Positions 34,341 through 43,134 of a stretch of 64,000 nt of DNA are shown here, piece by piece (positions within the stretch are counted from its first letter, which is position 1; each line of letters starts with the position of its first letter). A program made the translations under genes and the position numbers. Under the pieces are notes generated by a model. The model was not told the origin of the DNA, did no database searches, and saw only the letters and a list, made by a program, of their open reading frames with translations. The DNA is from Bradyrhizobium sp. LTSP885 (lineage in GTDB: Bacteria; Pseudomonadota; Alphaproteobacteria; Rhizobiales; Xanthobacteraceae), in assembly GCF_000938305.1 (NCBI RefSeq), contig NZ_JYMT01000042.1:248001-312000 (forward strand), in the 5' to 3' direction.

Positions 34341-35465
34341 ATGAACGTGCATCAACCCCTCGCGACCGTGCGAGCTGTCGAATCTCCGCCGCCTGTCGCG
34401 CCCGCGCCGACTGCGAGCGACGCCATGGTGCGCTTCGAGGCAGTCTCGAAGATCTATCCCGCCTACCGCGACAAGCCGAGCGTCCAGGCGCTGCGGGACG
34501 TCGATTTCGCGATTCCACGCGGCTCGATCACCGGCGTGATCGGCCGCTCCGGCGCCGGCAAGTCGAGCCTGGTGCGGCTGATCAACGGTCTGGAGAAGCC
34601 ATCGGCCGGCCGCGTCGTCGTCGATAACAGCGAAATCTCGGTGCTTGCGGGCCGCGAGCTGCGTCTGGCGCAGCGTTCGATCGGCATGATCTTCCAGCAC
34701 TTCAATCTGTTGTCGTCGCGCACCGCCGCGGCCAATATCGCGCTGCCGCTCGAGATTGCCGGTTGGTCGAAGGCCGATATCGCCGTCCGCGTCGCGGAGT
34801 TGCTCGACCTCGTCGGTATATCCGACAAATACGACCGCTATCCTTCCGAGCTGTCCGGCGGCCAGAAGCAGCGCATCGGCATTGCCCGTGCGCTCGCCAC
34901 GCGGCCGAACGTGCTGCTGTCAGATGAAGCCACTTCGGCGCTCGATCCGCAAACGACGCGCGCGATCCTGGATCTTCTGGCCAACATCAATCGTGAGCTC
35001 GGCGTCACGATCGTGCTGATCACCCACGAAATGTCGGTTGTTCGTCAGCTTGCCAGGGACGTCGTTGTGATCGACGACGGTCATATCGTCGAGCGCGGGA
35101 ACGTCGCCGACATCTTTACGCATCCCAAGCATCCGGTGACGCAGGCCTTCCTCTCGGAGGTGGTCGGCGACAGCGTGCCGGTGTCGTTGGCCAGCCGCCT
35201 GGAGGCGGAGGCGATTCCCGGCGGCAAGGCCGTCATTCGCGTGCAAGTGCAGGGCGTCGATGCCGGCAACACAATCGTCGCGCGGCTGGCGCGCGAACTC
35301 TCGGTCGATGTCGCGCTGCTGTCGGCCCGTATCGACGAGATCGGCGGTCAGCAGGTCGGCTCGCTGACGTTAGCCATTCCTGGCGGCGAAGCCGCGGCGG
35401 CGCGGGCCGTATCCTATCTGTCCCAGCACAAATTCCCGGTGGAGCGCCTCGGCTATGTCGCGTGA
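34341..35465 (+). CDS. metN: methionine ABC transporter, ATP-binding protein
   Basis: A 374-residue ATPase of the MetNIQ methionine importer. Walker A is GRSGAGKS (68-75), signature LSGGQKQRIG (171-180), and Walker B VLLSDEATSALDP (191-203). The C-terminal ~90 residues form the NIL regulatory domain that senses methionine. The first ~28 residues are an Ala/Pro-rich extension not usual in MetN. It overlaps metI by 11 bp and may be cotranscribed with the flavoprotein-ferredoxin pair. Confidence 0.93.
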   Translation: MNVHQPLATVRAVESPPPVAPAPTASDAMVRFEAVSKIYPAYRDKPSVQALRDVDFAIPRGSITGVIGRSGAGKSSLVRLINGLEKPSAGRVVVDNSEISVLAGRELRLAQRSIGMIFQHFNLLSSRTAAANIALPLEIAGWSKADIAVRVAELLDLVGISDKYDRYPSELSGGQKQRIGIARALATRPNVLLSDEATSALDPQTTRAILDLLANINRELGVTIVLITHEMSVVRQLARDVVVIDDGHIVERGNVADIFTHPKHPVTQAFLSEVVGDSVPVSLASRLEAEAIPGGKAVIRVQVQGVDAGNTIVARLARELSVDVALLSARIDEIGGQQVGSLTLAIPGGEAAAARAVSYLSQHKFPVERLGYVA

Positions 35466-36120
35466 ACTCATCAACCTGATCATTCAGGCGACCGGCGAGA
35501 GCCTGTTCATGGTGTCGGTCGCCGCGCTGGTGGCGACCGCGTTCGGGCTTCCGATCGGAGTTTTCCTGGCCACCAGCCGGAAGGGCGAACTCTTCGCGGC
35601 GCCGGCCGTCAACGGCGTCCTTGGCATGGTCGTCAATGCGACCCGCTCCACGCCATTCATCATTCTGGTCGTCGCCATCATTCCGTTCACGCGGCTGATT
35701 GCCGGCACGTCGATCGGCTCCGGTGCTGCGATCGTGCCGCTGACCATCGCGGCGACGCCGTTCATTGCCCGCCTGGTCGAGGGGGCAATCCGGGAGGTCG
35801 ACGGCGGGTTGATCGAGACGGCATCCTCGTTCGGCGCCAGCCCGCTGCAGATCGTGTTCAAGGTCCTGATCCCGGAGGCGCTGCCCGGGCTGGTGCTGGC
35901 CCTGACACTCGCGGTCGTCAGTTTGCTCGGCTATTCCGCGATGGTCGGCGCCGTCGGCGGCGGCGGTTTGGGCGATCTCGGCATCCGCTACGGCTATCAG
36001 CGCTTCATGCCCGAGATGATGCTCGCGGTTGTCGTGGTGCTGATTGCGCTGGTGCAGACGGTGCAGACCGTCGGCGACTATCTGGCGCGCCGGGTCAACC
36101 GCCGGCTACGCCATCGCTGA
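35455..36120 (+). CDS. metI: methionine ABC transporter, permease
   Basis: A 221-residue inner-membrane permease with five hydrophobic segments. Typical MetI blocks are ATRSTPFIILVVAIIPFTR, ETASSFGASPLQIVFKVLIP (EAA loop) and LLGYSAMVGAVGGGGLGDLG. It starts inside the end of metN. The metQ genes that would complete the importer are 2.3 kb downstream, beyond a phosphotransferase and an opposite-strand ssuA-like gene. Confidence 0.93.
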   Translation: MSRELINLIIQATGESLFMVSVAALVATAFGLPIGVFLATSRKGELFAAPAVNGVLGMVVNATRSTPFIILVVAIIPFTRLIAGTSIGSGAAIVPLTIAATPFIARLVEGAIREVDGGLIETASSFGASPLQIVFKVLIPEALPGLVLALTLAVVSLLGYSAMVGAVGGGGLGDLGIRYGYQRFMPEMMLAVVVVLIALVQTVQTVGDYLARRVNRRLRHR

Positions 36121-36182
36121 GCCAGGACGCACTTGTGGCGCGTAATGATGCGGTTCTTGTGACGTCACTTAAGCGTCGCGAT

Positions 36183-36221
36183 GGGCCAATGGGTGACATT
36201 TAAGGGCCAATAGGTGACATT
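36183..36221. repeat. short direct repeat before the phosphotransferase gene
   Basis: Two nearly identical 18-19-bp units, GGGCCAATGGGTGACATTT (36183-36201) and GGGCCAATAGGTGACATT (36204-36221), are separated by 2 bp. Such GGTGACATT motifs occur near some insertion-sequence ends, but no transposase is present here. It marks the left side of the apparently inserted phosphotransferase gene. Confidence 0.6.
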
Positions 36222-36265
36222 CGCCTAAATGTCTTTTGTCAGCGAACTCGACGAGGAGTGCCCTT

Positions 36266-37006
36266 ATGTCGCCAATGGGATGGGAGGCACTCGGGCAGTG
36301 GGGTGAAGACGTCGTTCGCATCGAACCACTCGCTGGCGGGGTCGCCAACGACGTGTGGAGCGTGCGTGTCGACGGGCACCTCGCGGTCGGTCGTCTCGGT
36401 GCCAGGAGCAGCGCTGATCTCGCGTGGGAGACTGAACTCCTCCAACACCTCGACCGTGAAGGTCTGACCGTGCCGGTGCCGATCCCGACGACAGACGGCC
36501 GGCTGTTCGCGGACGGTTTGGTGCTGATGACATACGTGGAGGGCGGACCGCCCGAGACCGAGGCCGACTGGCGTCGCGTGGCCGACACGCTCCGCCGGCT
36601 GCACCGGTTGACGCAGGGCTGGCCGCAGCGCCCAGGTTGGCGATCGTCGACCGACCTCCTGCACGCCGAGACCGGGACGAGGATCGACCTCGGCGCGATG
36701 CCGCCTGAGGCCGTTGCTCGATGCCGAGCCGCGTGGGCGCGGCTAATCGGACGTCCGACATGCGTCGTCCACGGCGACCCCAACCCGCGCAACATCCGCA
36801 TGACCGCAGATCGGGTCGCGCTGATCGACTGGGACGAGTCGCATGTTGACGTCCCCGATCTCGACCTGGCGCTGCCCCACAACGCCGCCGGTCTCGATGG
36901 CGGCGCGCATGACATCGCCGCGCAAGCATCGGCCGCGTGGGAAGCCGCCGTCTGTTGGGACGACGAGTACTCAATCAAGCGACTTGCCCAAGTTCGAGCG
37001 GTCTGA
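36266..37006 (+). CDS. aminoglycoside phosphotransferase (APH) family protein
   Basis: A 246-residue kinase-fold protein from ATG 36266, preceded by GAGGAG. The catalytic loop VVHGDPNPRNIRM (HGDxxxxN, about residues 170-180) and the metal site ALIDWDES are intact. APH-family proteins phosphorylate small molecules such as aminoglycosides, choline or homoserine; the substrate is unknown here. It interrupts the methionine transporter region and follows a short direct repeat, which suggests acquisition by transfer. It need not confer resistance. Confidence 0.82.
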   Translation: MSPMGWEALGQWGEDVVRIEPLAGGVANDVWSVRVDGHLAVGRLGARSSADLAWETELLQHLDREGLTVPVPIPTTDGRLFADGLVLMTYVEGGPPETEADWRRVADTLRRLHRLTQGWPQRPGWRSSTDLLHAETGTRIDLGAMPPEAVARCRAAWARLIGRPTCVVHGDPNPRNIRMTADRVALIDWDESHVDVPDLDLALPHNAAGLDGGAHDIAAQASAAWEAAVCWDDEYSIKRLAQVRAV

Positions 37007-37138
37007 ACCGCGACAGCGGCTCGACGACCGCTTTCGGTCATTTTCGACGGATTCAGCGGGGGTATCGGCAGGTTGAAAACTCGGACGCATCGCGCCGCGA
37101 GAATGCGGAAGCTTGATTCATAAACCGTGCAACAGACG

Positions 37139-38134
37139 CTAGGATCCCTTCGGCGCCCAGATCTTGATGTCGGTGGTATCGACCTTCCTCGGCAGCAGGC
37201 CCTCGGCCGTGAAGATGTCGGCAATCCGCTGTTGCTCGGAAAGGTTGGCCGCGGTGACCGCGCCGACCTTGTAGGAGCGATGGCTGTTGGCCTCCTCCAC
37301 AATGGCGGCGTCGATGCCCCAGAGGCCGGCGAGCAGGCTCGCGGCCTCCCTGGAATTGGCCTTCACCCACGTGCCGGTCTCGACGAGCTTGGCGAAGATC
37401 ACGTTCAGCGCGTCGGAACGTTTTTCGGCGAACGCAGCCGAGGCGAGGTAGTAGCGCTTGTAGCTGGCAAGGCCGTTGCTGCCGTCGGTCAGGATGCGCG
37501 CGCCGGACTGGCTCTGCGCGCTGGTGAGGAACGGATCCCAGGCGACCCAGGCATCGACATTGCCGCTGACGAACGCCGCGCGACCATCGGCCGGTGTCAG
37601 ATAGGCCGGCGTGATGTCCTTGAAGGTCAGCCCGGCCTTCGCGAGCACCGCCAGCAGCAGAAAGTGGCTGCCGGCGCCCTTGGTCACCGCGATCTTCTTG
37701 CCTTTGAGATCGGCGAGCGACTTGATCGGCGAATCCTTCGGCACGAGAATCGCCTGTGCGGAGGGCGAGGCGGCTTCTTCCGCGACATAGGCGAGCCTGG
37801 CGCCGGCGGCTTGCGCAAAGATCGGAACCGTGTCGGCGACGTCGGCGCCGAAATCGACGCTGCCGATGTTGATCGCTTCGAGCAGCGGCAAGCCGCTGGT
37901 GAACTCGTGCCAGGACACGGTGATCCCGAGCGGCGCGAGTGCCTTTTCCAGCGCGCCATTGGTTTTCAGGATCGCCGTCAACGTGGACGATTTCTGGTAG
38001 CCGATCCGGATCTCTTCGGCGGCTGCCGGTTGCAGCAAGCAGGCCATCGTCAGCAGTCCGAACGCTCCGAGGGCGAGACGGCGCTTGATGGGGATGCTCC
38101 GAATCGACGTGAAAAGGCGGGGTATCAGCAACAT
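37139..38134 (-). CDS. SsuA-like sulfonate-binding protein, orphan
   Basis: A 331-residue periplasmic binding protein for aliphatic sulfonates. The signal peptide ends LLQPAAA (about residue 39). Mature blocks are EIRIGYQKSSTLTAIL, VSWHEFTSGLPLLEAINIGS, VDFGADVADTVPIFAQA and AWVAWDPFLTSA, standard for SsuA. No permease or ATPase gene accompanies it. It may use the ssuBC-type transporter at 24.8-26.5 kb or one elsewhere. It resembles the orphan at 48203. Confidence 0.9.
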   Translation of the reverse strand: MLLIPRLFTSIRSIPIKRRLALGAFGLLTMACLLQPAAAEEIRIGYQKSSTLTAILKTNGALEKALAPLGITVSWHEFTSGLPLLEAINIGSVDFGADVADTVPIFAQAAGARLAYVAEEAASPSAQAILVPKDSPIKSLADLKGKKIAVTKGAGSHFLLLAVLAKAGLTFKDITPAYLTPADGRAAFVSGNVDAWVAWDPFLTSAQSQSGARILTDGSNGLASYKRYYLASAAFAEKRSDALNVIFAKLVETGTWVKANSREAASLLAGLWGIDAAIVEEANSHRSYKVGAVTAANLSEQQRIADIFTAEGLLPRKVDTTDIKIWAPKGS

Positions 38135-38449
38135 GTGCAGCGGCTTCCTGGAATGACTGGATTGCCGTCATTTGCGGGCCATCGCCGGCTCCTGGCAATT
38201 GCGGAAAATCCACTTGGACTGGAGTAATCTTCTCCGTCGGCGGCAGATGCGAGAAGGATGTTCCAGGCGCGAAGGCGAGGCCTGTGCCGTCAGGTCCTGG
38301 CCATTCCGCCGTTCAAGTCATTCTATTTCTGCCGCACGCGCAGCCACGGCATCCCGCGAAGGCAAAAAAATTTGAACTATCATTTCATTGATTTCAACCG
38401 CGGGGCGGGAGATGACCATCCCAGCCAATTGATTTGTTCCATGGAGACC
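38135..38449. other. divergent region between ssuA-like and metQ genes
   Basis: No gene is supported. It contains TTTCATTGAT at 38383-38392 (a near copy of the element at 13938). A weak inverted repeat TTGAA-N16-TTCAA surrounds it at 38372-38397. The element is 58 bp before the metQ start. Confidence 0.45.
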
Positions 38450-39235
38450 ATGATGTCCTTTCGTTTCACTTTGGCGCTTGCGAGCGCATTTGCCGTATGG
38501 TCGGCGGTAGCGGCCGCCGAAACGATCAAGATCGGCGTCACACCCGGGCCGCATGCGCAAATTCTGGAGGCGGTGAAGCCGATCGCGGCAAAAAGCGGCC
38601 TCGATATTCAGCTGATCGAATTCTCCGATTATGTCGTGCCCAATGCAGCGCTCGATGCCGGAGATATCCAGGCCAATTCGTTTCAGAACCAGCCTTATCT
38701 GGACAACCAGAAGGCCGACCGCGGCTACAAGATCGAGCAGGTGGGGCCGACGGTCAACTTCCCGATTGGCGTCTATTCCAAGAAGCACAAGGCCTGGGCC
38801 GACATTCCCGACGGCAGCAAGATATCGATTCCAAACGATCCCACCAACGGAGGGCGGGCGCTGCTGCTCCTGCGCGACAAGGGCGCGATCAAGCTGAAAG
38901 ACGGCGTCGGCTTCAAGCCGACGGTTCTGGACATCACGGAAAATCCCAAGAAGCTGAAGTTCATCGAGGTTGACGCGGCCCAGGCACCCCGCGCGCTCGA
39001 CGATGTCGATGCCGCCGTCATCAACACCAACTATGCGACGCAGGCCGGGTTGGATCCGGTCAAGGATCCGATCCTGCGCGAGGATCCGAAGGGGCCTTAC
39101 GTCAATCTGATCGCGGTTCGCACCGCCGACAAGGATAAGCCGTGGGTCAAGATCCTGGTGGACAGCTATCACAGCCCGGAGATTAAGGACTTCGTCCTGA
39201 CCAAGTTCAAGGGCGCCGTGCTGCCGAGCTGGTAA
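38450..39235 (+). CDS. metQ: methionine-type ABC transporter substrate-binding protein (MetQ, copy 1)
   Basis: A 261-residue periplasmic binding protein of the NlpA/MetQ family. It has a Sec signal (about 22 residues ending SAVAAA) with no lipobox cysteine. Blocks are ETIKIGVTPGPHAQIL, DYVVPNAALDAGDIQANSF, FPIGVYSKKHK and ISIPNDPTNGGRAL. The start is at ATG 38450 or 38453, with GGAG at 38443 as ribosome site. It is close to metQ copy 2 in sequence and probably serves the MetNI permease upstream. Confidence 0.92.
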   Translation: MMSFRFTLALASAFAVWSAVAAAETIKIGVTPGPHAQILEAVKPIAAKSGLDIQLIEFSDYVVPNAALDAGDIQANSFQNQPYLDNQKADRGYKIEQVGPTVNFPIGVYSKKHKAWADIPDGSKISIPNDPTNGGRALLLLRDKGAIKLKDGVGFKPTVLDITENPKKLKFIEVDAAQAPRALDDVDAAVINTNYATQAGLDPVKDPILREDPKGPYVNLIAVRTADKDKPWVKILVDSYHSPEIKDFVLTKFKGAVLPSW

Positions 39236-39337
39236 CCGTAAACCGAGTCGCACTGCTGCCGTGTTAGCGCGTCGGCTCGGCAACGGCACGCAATGCCGTG
39301 GCTCCGAGCCAGAGATTCACAGACGTTGGAGACATTC

Positions 39338-40114
39338 GTGCGCATCTTGATGACTGCTATTGCTCTGGCCGCGTTGCTGGCCGGCAGCGCCAGGGCCGAG
39401 ACGATCCGGGTCGGGGCCACGGGTGGACCGCACGCCGAGATACTTGACGTCGTGAAGAAAGTGGCGGCCAGCCGCGGGCTCGACATCAAGGTCGTCGAGT
39501 TCACCGACTACGTGGTTCCGAACCAGGCGCTTGCCCTGAAAGACCTTGAGGCCAATTCGTTCCAGCACGAGCCTTACCTGAAGAACCAGATCTCCAAGAC
39601 CGGTTGGAAGATCGTCAAGGTCGCCACGACGATTGCCTCGCCGCAAGGGGTCTATTCGTTGAAATACAAGAAACTCGCCGACCTGCCCGAGGGGGCGCGG
39701 GTCGCGATCGCGAACGATCCATCCAACGGCGCACGCGGCCTGATGATCCTTGCGTTGCATGGCCTGATCAAGCTGAAGGACCCGACCAACGTCGCGTCGA
39801 CCATCGCCGATATCACCGACAATCCGAAGAAGCTCCGCTTCATCGAACTCGATGCCGCGCAACTGCCGCGCTCGTTGCAGGACGTCGACCTGGTCTCGAT
39901 CAACAACAACTATGCGGTGCAGGCCGGCCTCAATCCCGCCGTTGACGCCATCGCCCACGAAGCTGCCGATGGACCCTGGGTCAACATCCTTGCCGTGCGC
40001 GAGGAGGACAGGGACAAGCCCTGGGTCAAGCAGCTGATCGACGCCTATCATTCCGACGAGGTCAAGGCATTCCTCAACCAGCGATTCAAGGGCACCTACA
40101 TCGCGACCTGGTGA
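39338..40114 (+). CDS. metQ: methionine-type ABC transporter substrate-binding protein (MetQ, copy 2)
   Basis: A 258-residue paralogue of the preceding gene (103-bp gap), very similar in layout: ETIRVGATGGPHAEIL, DYVVPNQALALKDLEANSF, SPQGVYSLKYKK and VAIANDPSNGARGL. The proposed start is GTG 39338, because GGAGA (39328-39332) is 5 nt before and it gives a complete signal peptide (ILMTAIALAALLAGSARA). A later ATG at 39350 is possible. Tandem duplication with divergence suggests a broadened ligand range. Confidence 0.9.
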   Translation: MRILMTAIALAALLAGSARAETIRVGATGGPHAEILDVVKKVAASRGLDIKVVEFTDYVVPNQALALKDLEANSFQHEPYLKNQISKTGWKIVKVATTIASPQGVYSLKYKKLADLPEGARVAIANDPSNGARGLMILALHGLIKLKDPTNVASTIADITDNPKKLRFIELDAAQLPRSLQDVDLVSINNNYAVQAGLNPAVDAIAHEAADGPWVNILAVREEDRDKPWVKQLIDAYHSDEVKAFLNQRFKGTYIATW

Positions 40115-40130
40115 GCATCGGAAGAGACGA

Positions 40131-40988
40131 TCACAGGCGGGGCGCGGTGGCGCGGATCGCGGCGGCCAGCGTCTTCAGCGAATGCCTGGCCTCGCGGTCC
40201 CTGCGCGACAGATGAAGCACGACGGCGCGCGAAGGCAGTGCCGGGAGATCGAGCCGACCGCCGACATCGATCGTTCCCGCCGGCGCGACCCGGCGGCCCA
40301 GGGCCGCAACGGCGAGGCCAGCCGCGACGGCGGCTCCGATCGTCGCAACGCCCCCGCCGACGAACACTTCGGTCCAGGCGATGCCGGCCTTGTCCAGCGC
40401 TTCGATCGCCATGCTGCGCACGCTGCAAGGATCGGCCTGGGTTGCCAGACGCAGCGGCTCGCCGCGATGGTATTCGAAATCGGACGATGCCATCCAGCCG
40501 AACGCCTCCTGGATGATGACCTCGCCGCCGCGCCGACGGCTGTCATGGCGCAGCACGATCGCCGCGTCGATGACGCCACGATCGAACTGGTCGAGGACAT
40601 CGCGTGACGCCGCAACGCGGATCTCCAGCACAAGCCCCGGCTCAGCGTCGCGCATCCGTCGCAGCAAATGCGGCAGCTCGGAGCCGACGATATGATGGCT
40701 GATGCCGACGATGAGCCGGCGCGGCGGAACGCCGAAGCAGCCGAGCGCGCTGTGATGTGCGGCGATAAAGGCGCGCGCCGGCTGCAGGAACGCGTTGCCG
40801 TCGGCCGAAAGCCGGACGAGCCGCGGCGTACGCTCCAACAGCCTGCGGCCGAGCGCATCCTCGAGTCGCTTGATCTTCAGACTGACCGCGGATTGCGAGC
40901 TGTCCATCGCCTCCGCGGCGCGGGTGAAGCTCTTCAGGTCGGCGGTGAGAACGAAGGCCTGCACGGCCTCCGGATCGAGCGTCTTCAT
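40131..40988 (-). CDS. LysR-family transcriptional regulator
   Basis: A 285-residue LysR regulator. The N-terminal helix-turn-helix is FTRAAEAMDSSQSAVSLKIKRLE split as residues ~21-43, followed by GRRLLERTPR. The effector-binding domain starts near residue 90 (RRLIVGISHHIVG). It is divergent from the DUF4865 gene. A TTTCA-N12-TGAAA site lies in between, and LysR-type proteins usually control such divergent neighbours. The coinducer is unknown. Confidence 0.92.
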   Translation of the reverse strand: MKTLDPEAVQAFVLTADLKSFTRAAEAMDSSQSAVSLKIKRLEDALGRRLLERTPRLVRLSADGNAFLQPARAFIAAHHSALGCFGVPPRRLIVGISHHIVGSELPHLLRRMRDAEPGLVLEIRVAASRDVLDQFDRGVIDAAIVLRHDSRRRGGEVIIQEAFGWMASSDFEYHRGEPLRLATQADPCSVRSMAIEALDKAGIAWTEVFVGGGVATIGAAVAAGLAVAALGRRVAPAGTIDVGGRLDLPALPSRAVVLHLSRRDREARHSLKTLAAAIRATAPRL

Positions 40989-40998
40989 GAATCGACCA

Positions 40999-41020
40999 TT
41001 TCATTTCGAAATCATTGAAA
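40999..41020. promoter_or_regulatory. candidate LysR operator between the regulator and DUF4865 genes
   Basis: Inverted arms TTTCA (40999-41003) and TGAAA (41016-41020) flank a 12-bp core. The 10-bp palindrome ATTTCGAAAT (41003-41012) overlaps the left arm. The dyad fits a LysR T-N11-A type box. It is 11 bp from the regulator start and 79 bp from the DUF4865 start. Confidence 0.5.
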
Positions 41021-41098
41021 CACTATCTCATGCGGTTTTCGAATGATCAATACGAGCTTAGTTTTCGGGTCGTCACTCTGCTCAAAAGGAACAACCCG

Positions 41099-41680
41099 AT
41101 GATCACCGCTCACTACGCTCACCGTCTGCCCGCGGATTACGACATCGCGCTTATTCGCGAGCGCGCAAAGAAGCGCGGCGCGATATGGGATGCAGTGCCC
41201 GATCTCTTCTTCAAGGCCTTCCTGCTACGCGAGCGCGGCCGCTTCGGCGCCATCGCCAGCAGCTATTCCTCGCTCTATCTGTGGCGACACGACGAGGCCT
41301 TCCGCGACTTCCTTGTCAGTGGCCGCTACAAGGTGGTGACCGACGGTTTCGGTCGTGCGGAAATTCAGACCGGCTTTGCCCTGGATGCCCGCAAAGGCAG
41401 CGGACAAGTCGCCCGTTTCGCCTACAAGGACGAGCGAAGGATCGCGCTGGATGCCGACCTGACGGCGACCTTTGCCGCCGAGATCGAGCGCAGTGGGAAG
41501 GAAGCCGAAAAGGCCGGCGCGGTCGCTGCCATCATCGCGATCGACGCGAAGAACTGGACCCTGACGCGGCTCGTGTTATCCGAACACGAGCCTGACGGCG
41601 AGCAGCGCGGCGAGGCCTACGAAATTCTGCATCTGGCCAGGCCGCTGCTTGAAACGCTGCCGCGCGCGGCCGACCAGTAA
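41099..41680 (+). CDS. DUF4865 family protein
   Basis: A 193-residue protein from ATG 41099 with AAAAGGA as ribosome site. The opening MITAHYAHRLPADYDIALIR and the block GLAFLLRERG-like KAFLLRERGRFGAIASSYSS, then LYLWRHDEAFRDFLVSGRYK, match DUF4865 as I recall the family. It is often found beside a LysR regulator. No catalytic motif is known. The fold resembles small dimeric alpha-beta barrel proteins, by inference only. Confidence 0.75.
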   Translation: MITAHYAHRLPADYDIALIRERAKKRGAIWDAVPDLFFKAFLLRERGRFGAIASSYSSLYLWRHDEAFRDFLVSGRYKVVTDGFGRAEIQTGFALDARKGSGQVARFAYKDERRIALDADLTATFAAEIERSGKEAEKAGAVAAIIAIDAKNWTLTRLVLSEHEPDGEQRGEAYEILHLARPLLETLPRAADQ

Positions 41681-41721
41681 GCTGGCGGATTCCGGTGCGC
41701 ATCTGGATCCTTGCCGCTGTG

Positions 41722-43134
41722 CTATTCGGCGGCGTCGGATCGGACCGTGCCAGGGCCGGGCGAGGGCGCCCGGCGAAAGCTTGAACCCGGATGCGTGGCG
41801 TGAAGCAGCGGTCCGCGTCCAGGGAACAGCTTTTCGCGCAACGTGCCCTCGCGATAGGCGGTCTTGTAGACGCAACGCGACTGCAACTCCGGAACCACGA
41901 GGTCGACGAATGCGGTGAGTGATTCCGGCGCAACGAGCCGGAACAGGTTGAAGCCGTCGACGTCGGTTTCATCGGCCCAGGCGATCAACTCGTCCGCCAC
42001 ATCCTGCGGCGAGCCGACCACAAAGGGCGATCGCGCGCCGACATGGCTGAGCGTCGCGAGATCGCCGACCTTGACCGGGCGATCGCTGCGCAGCGTAAAG
42101 TTCTCCACCATCGACTGGATCGCGTTGCTCTCGACATATTGCACCGCCTGGTCGGGGCGGTAGGTCGAGAAATCGATGCCGGTCCAGCCCGAGAGCAAAG
42201 CGAGCTGGCCGGTCTGATCGACATGCGCGGCGTATTCCTCGAGCAGATCGTTGGCTTCCGCGCGGGTTGGTGCGACGATCACGGTCGCCCCAGCAAACAG
42301 GCGGATATCGTAGGGATCGCGGCCGAATTCTTTTGCGGCGTCCCTAATATCGCGGACGGTCCTCGCGAGAATCGGCTTGGTCTGGCCATTGAGGAAGATC
42401 GCTTCGGCATGCCTTGCCGCAAAGGCACGGCCGCGCTTCGAGGCGCCGGCCTGATACAGTAGCGGGGTCCGCTGCGGCGAGGGTTCCGCGAGATGGATGC
42501 CGTCGACCTTGTAATGACGTCCCTCGTGACGAACCGGATGGATCCTGGCCGGATCGGTGAAGATGCGGGACGCACGGTCGCGGCGGACCGCGCCATCCTT
42601 CCAACTGCCTTCCCACAATTTGTAGGTCGCGGCGAGAAACTCTTCGGCCGCCTCGTAACGCTCGTCATGCGCACGGTTGGCATCAAGCCCCATCCCGCGT
42701 GCGCCGCTGTCGAGATAGCCTGTGACGATGTTCCAGCCGATCCGTCCGTTGGTGAGGTGGTCGAGCGTCGAGAAACGGCGGGCGAATTGGTAGGGGTGCT
42801 CGTAGGTGAGGTTGGATGTAATGCCGAAGCCCAGATGTTTTGTGACCAGCGCCATGGCCGAAACGAGTAGCGTCGGCTCGGCATTCGGCAACTGGACGGC
42901 GTGGGTCAGCGCCGTCTCCGAACTGCTGCCATAGACGTCATAGGTGCCGAACACGTCGGCCAGGAAAATGCCGTCCAGCAGACCGCGCTCGGCGGTTTTG
43001 GCGTAGTCGACCCAATAGTCCAGCGAATTGTAGTTGAGCGAGGTGTCGCGCGGGTGCGACCACAGGCCGGCCCAATTGTGGCTCGGCGCCATCATGTTGA
43101 ACGCGTTGAATCGAAGTTCTCTGGATCTGGCCAT
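41722..43134 (-). CDS. LLM flavin-dependent monooxygenase, DmoA-like
   Basis: A 470-residue FMNH2-dependent monooxygenase. Blocks LRFNAFNMMAPSHNWAGLW, LDYWVDYAKTAERGLLDGIF, LADVFGTYDVYG, TSNLTYEHPYQFARR, GRIGWNIVTGYLDSGARGMG and ADETDVDGFNLFRLVAP resemble dimethyl sulfide monooxygenase DmoA and its group within the NtaA/DszA family. It probably demethylates or oxidises a small thioether. It is convergent with DUF4865 (41-bp gap) and divergent from metY. Confidence 0.9.
   Translation of the reverse strand: MARSRELRFNAFNMMAPSHNWAGLWSHPRDTSLNYNSLDYWVDYAKTAERGLLDGIFLADVFGTYDVYGSSSETALTHAVQLPNAEPTLLVSAMALVTKHLGFGITSNLTYEHPYQFARRFSTLDHLTNGRIGWNIVTGYLDSGARGMGLDANRAHDERYEAAEEFLAATYKLWEGSWKDGAVRRDRASRIFTDPARIHPVRHEGRHYKVDGIHLAEPSPQRTPLLYQAGASKRGRAFAARHAEAIFLNGQTKPILARTVRDIRDAAKEFGRDPYDIRLFAGATVIVAPTRAEANDLLEEYAAHVDQTGQLALLSGWTGIDFSTYRPDQAVQYVESNAIQSMVENFTLRSDRPVKVGDLATLSHVGARSPFVVGSPQDVADELIAWADETDVDGFNLFRLVAPESLTAFVDLVVPELQSRCVYKTAYREGTLREKLFPGRGPLLHATHPGSSFRRAPSPGPGTVRSDAAE

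Noticed and set aside
38372-38397. TTGAA-N16-TTCAA inverted repeat before metQ as an operator
   Set aside because: The arms are only 5 bp and AT-rich; too weak to call.
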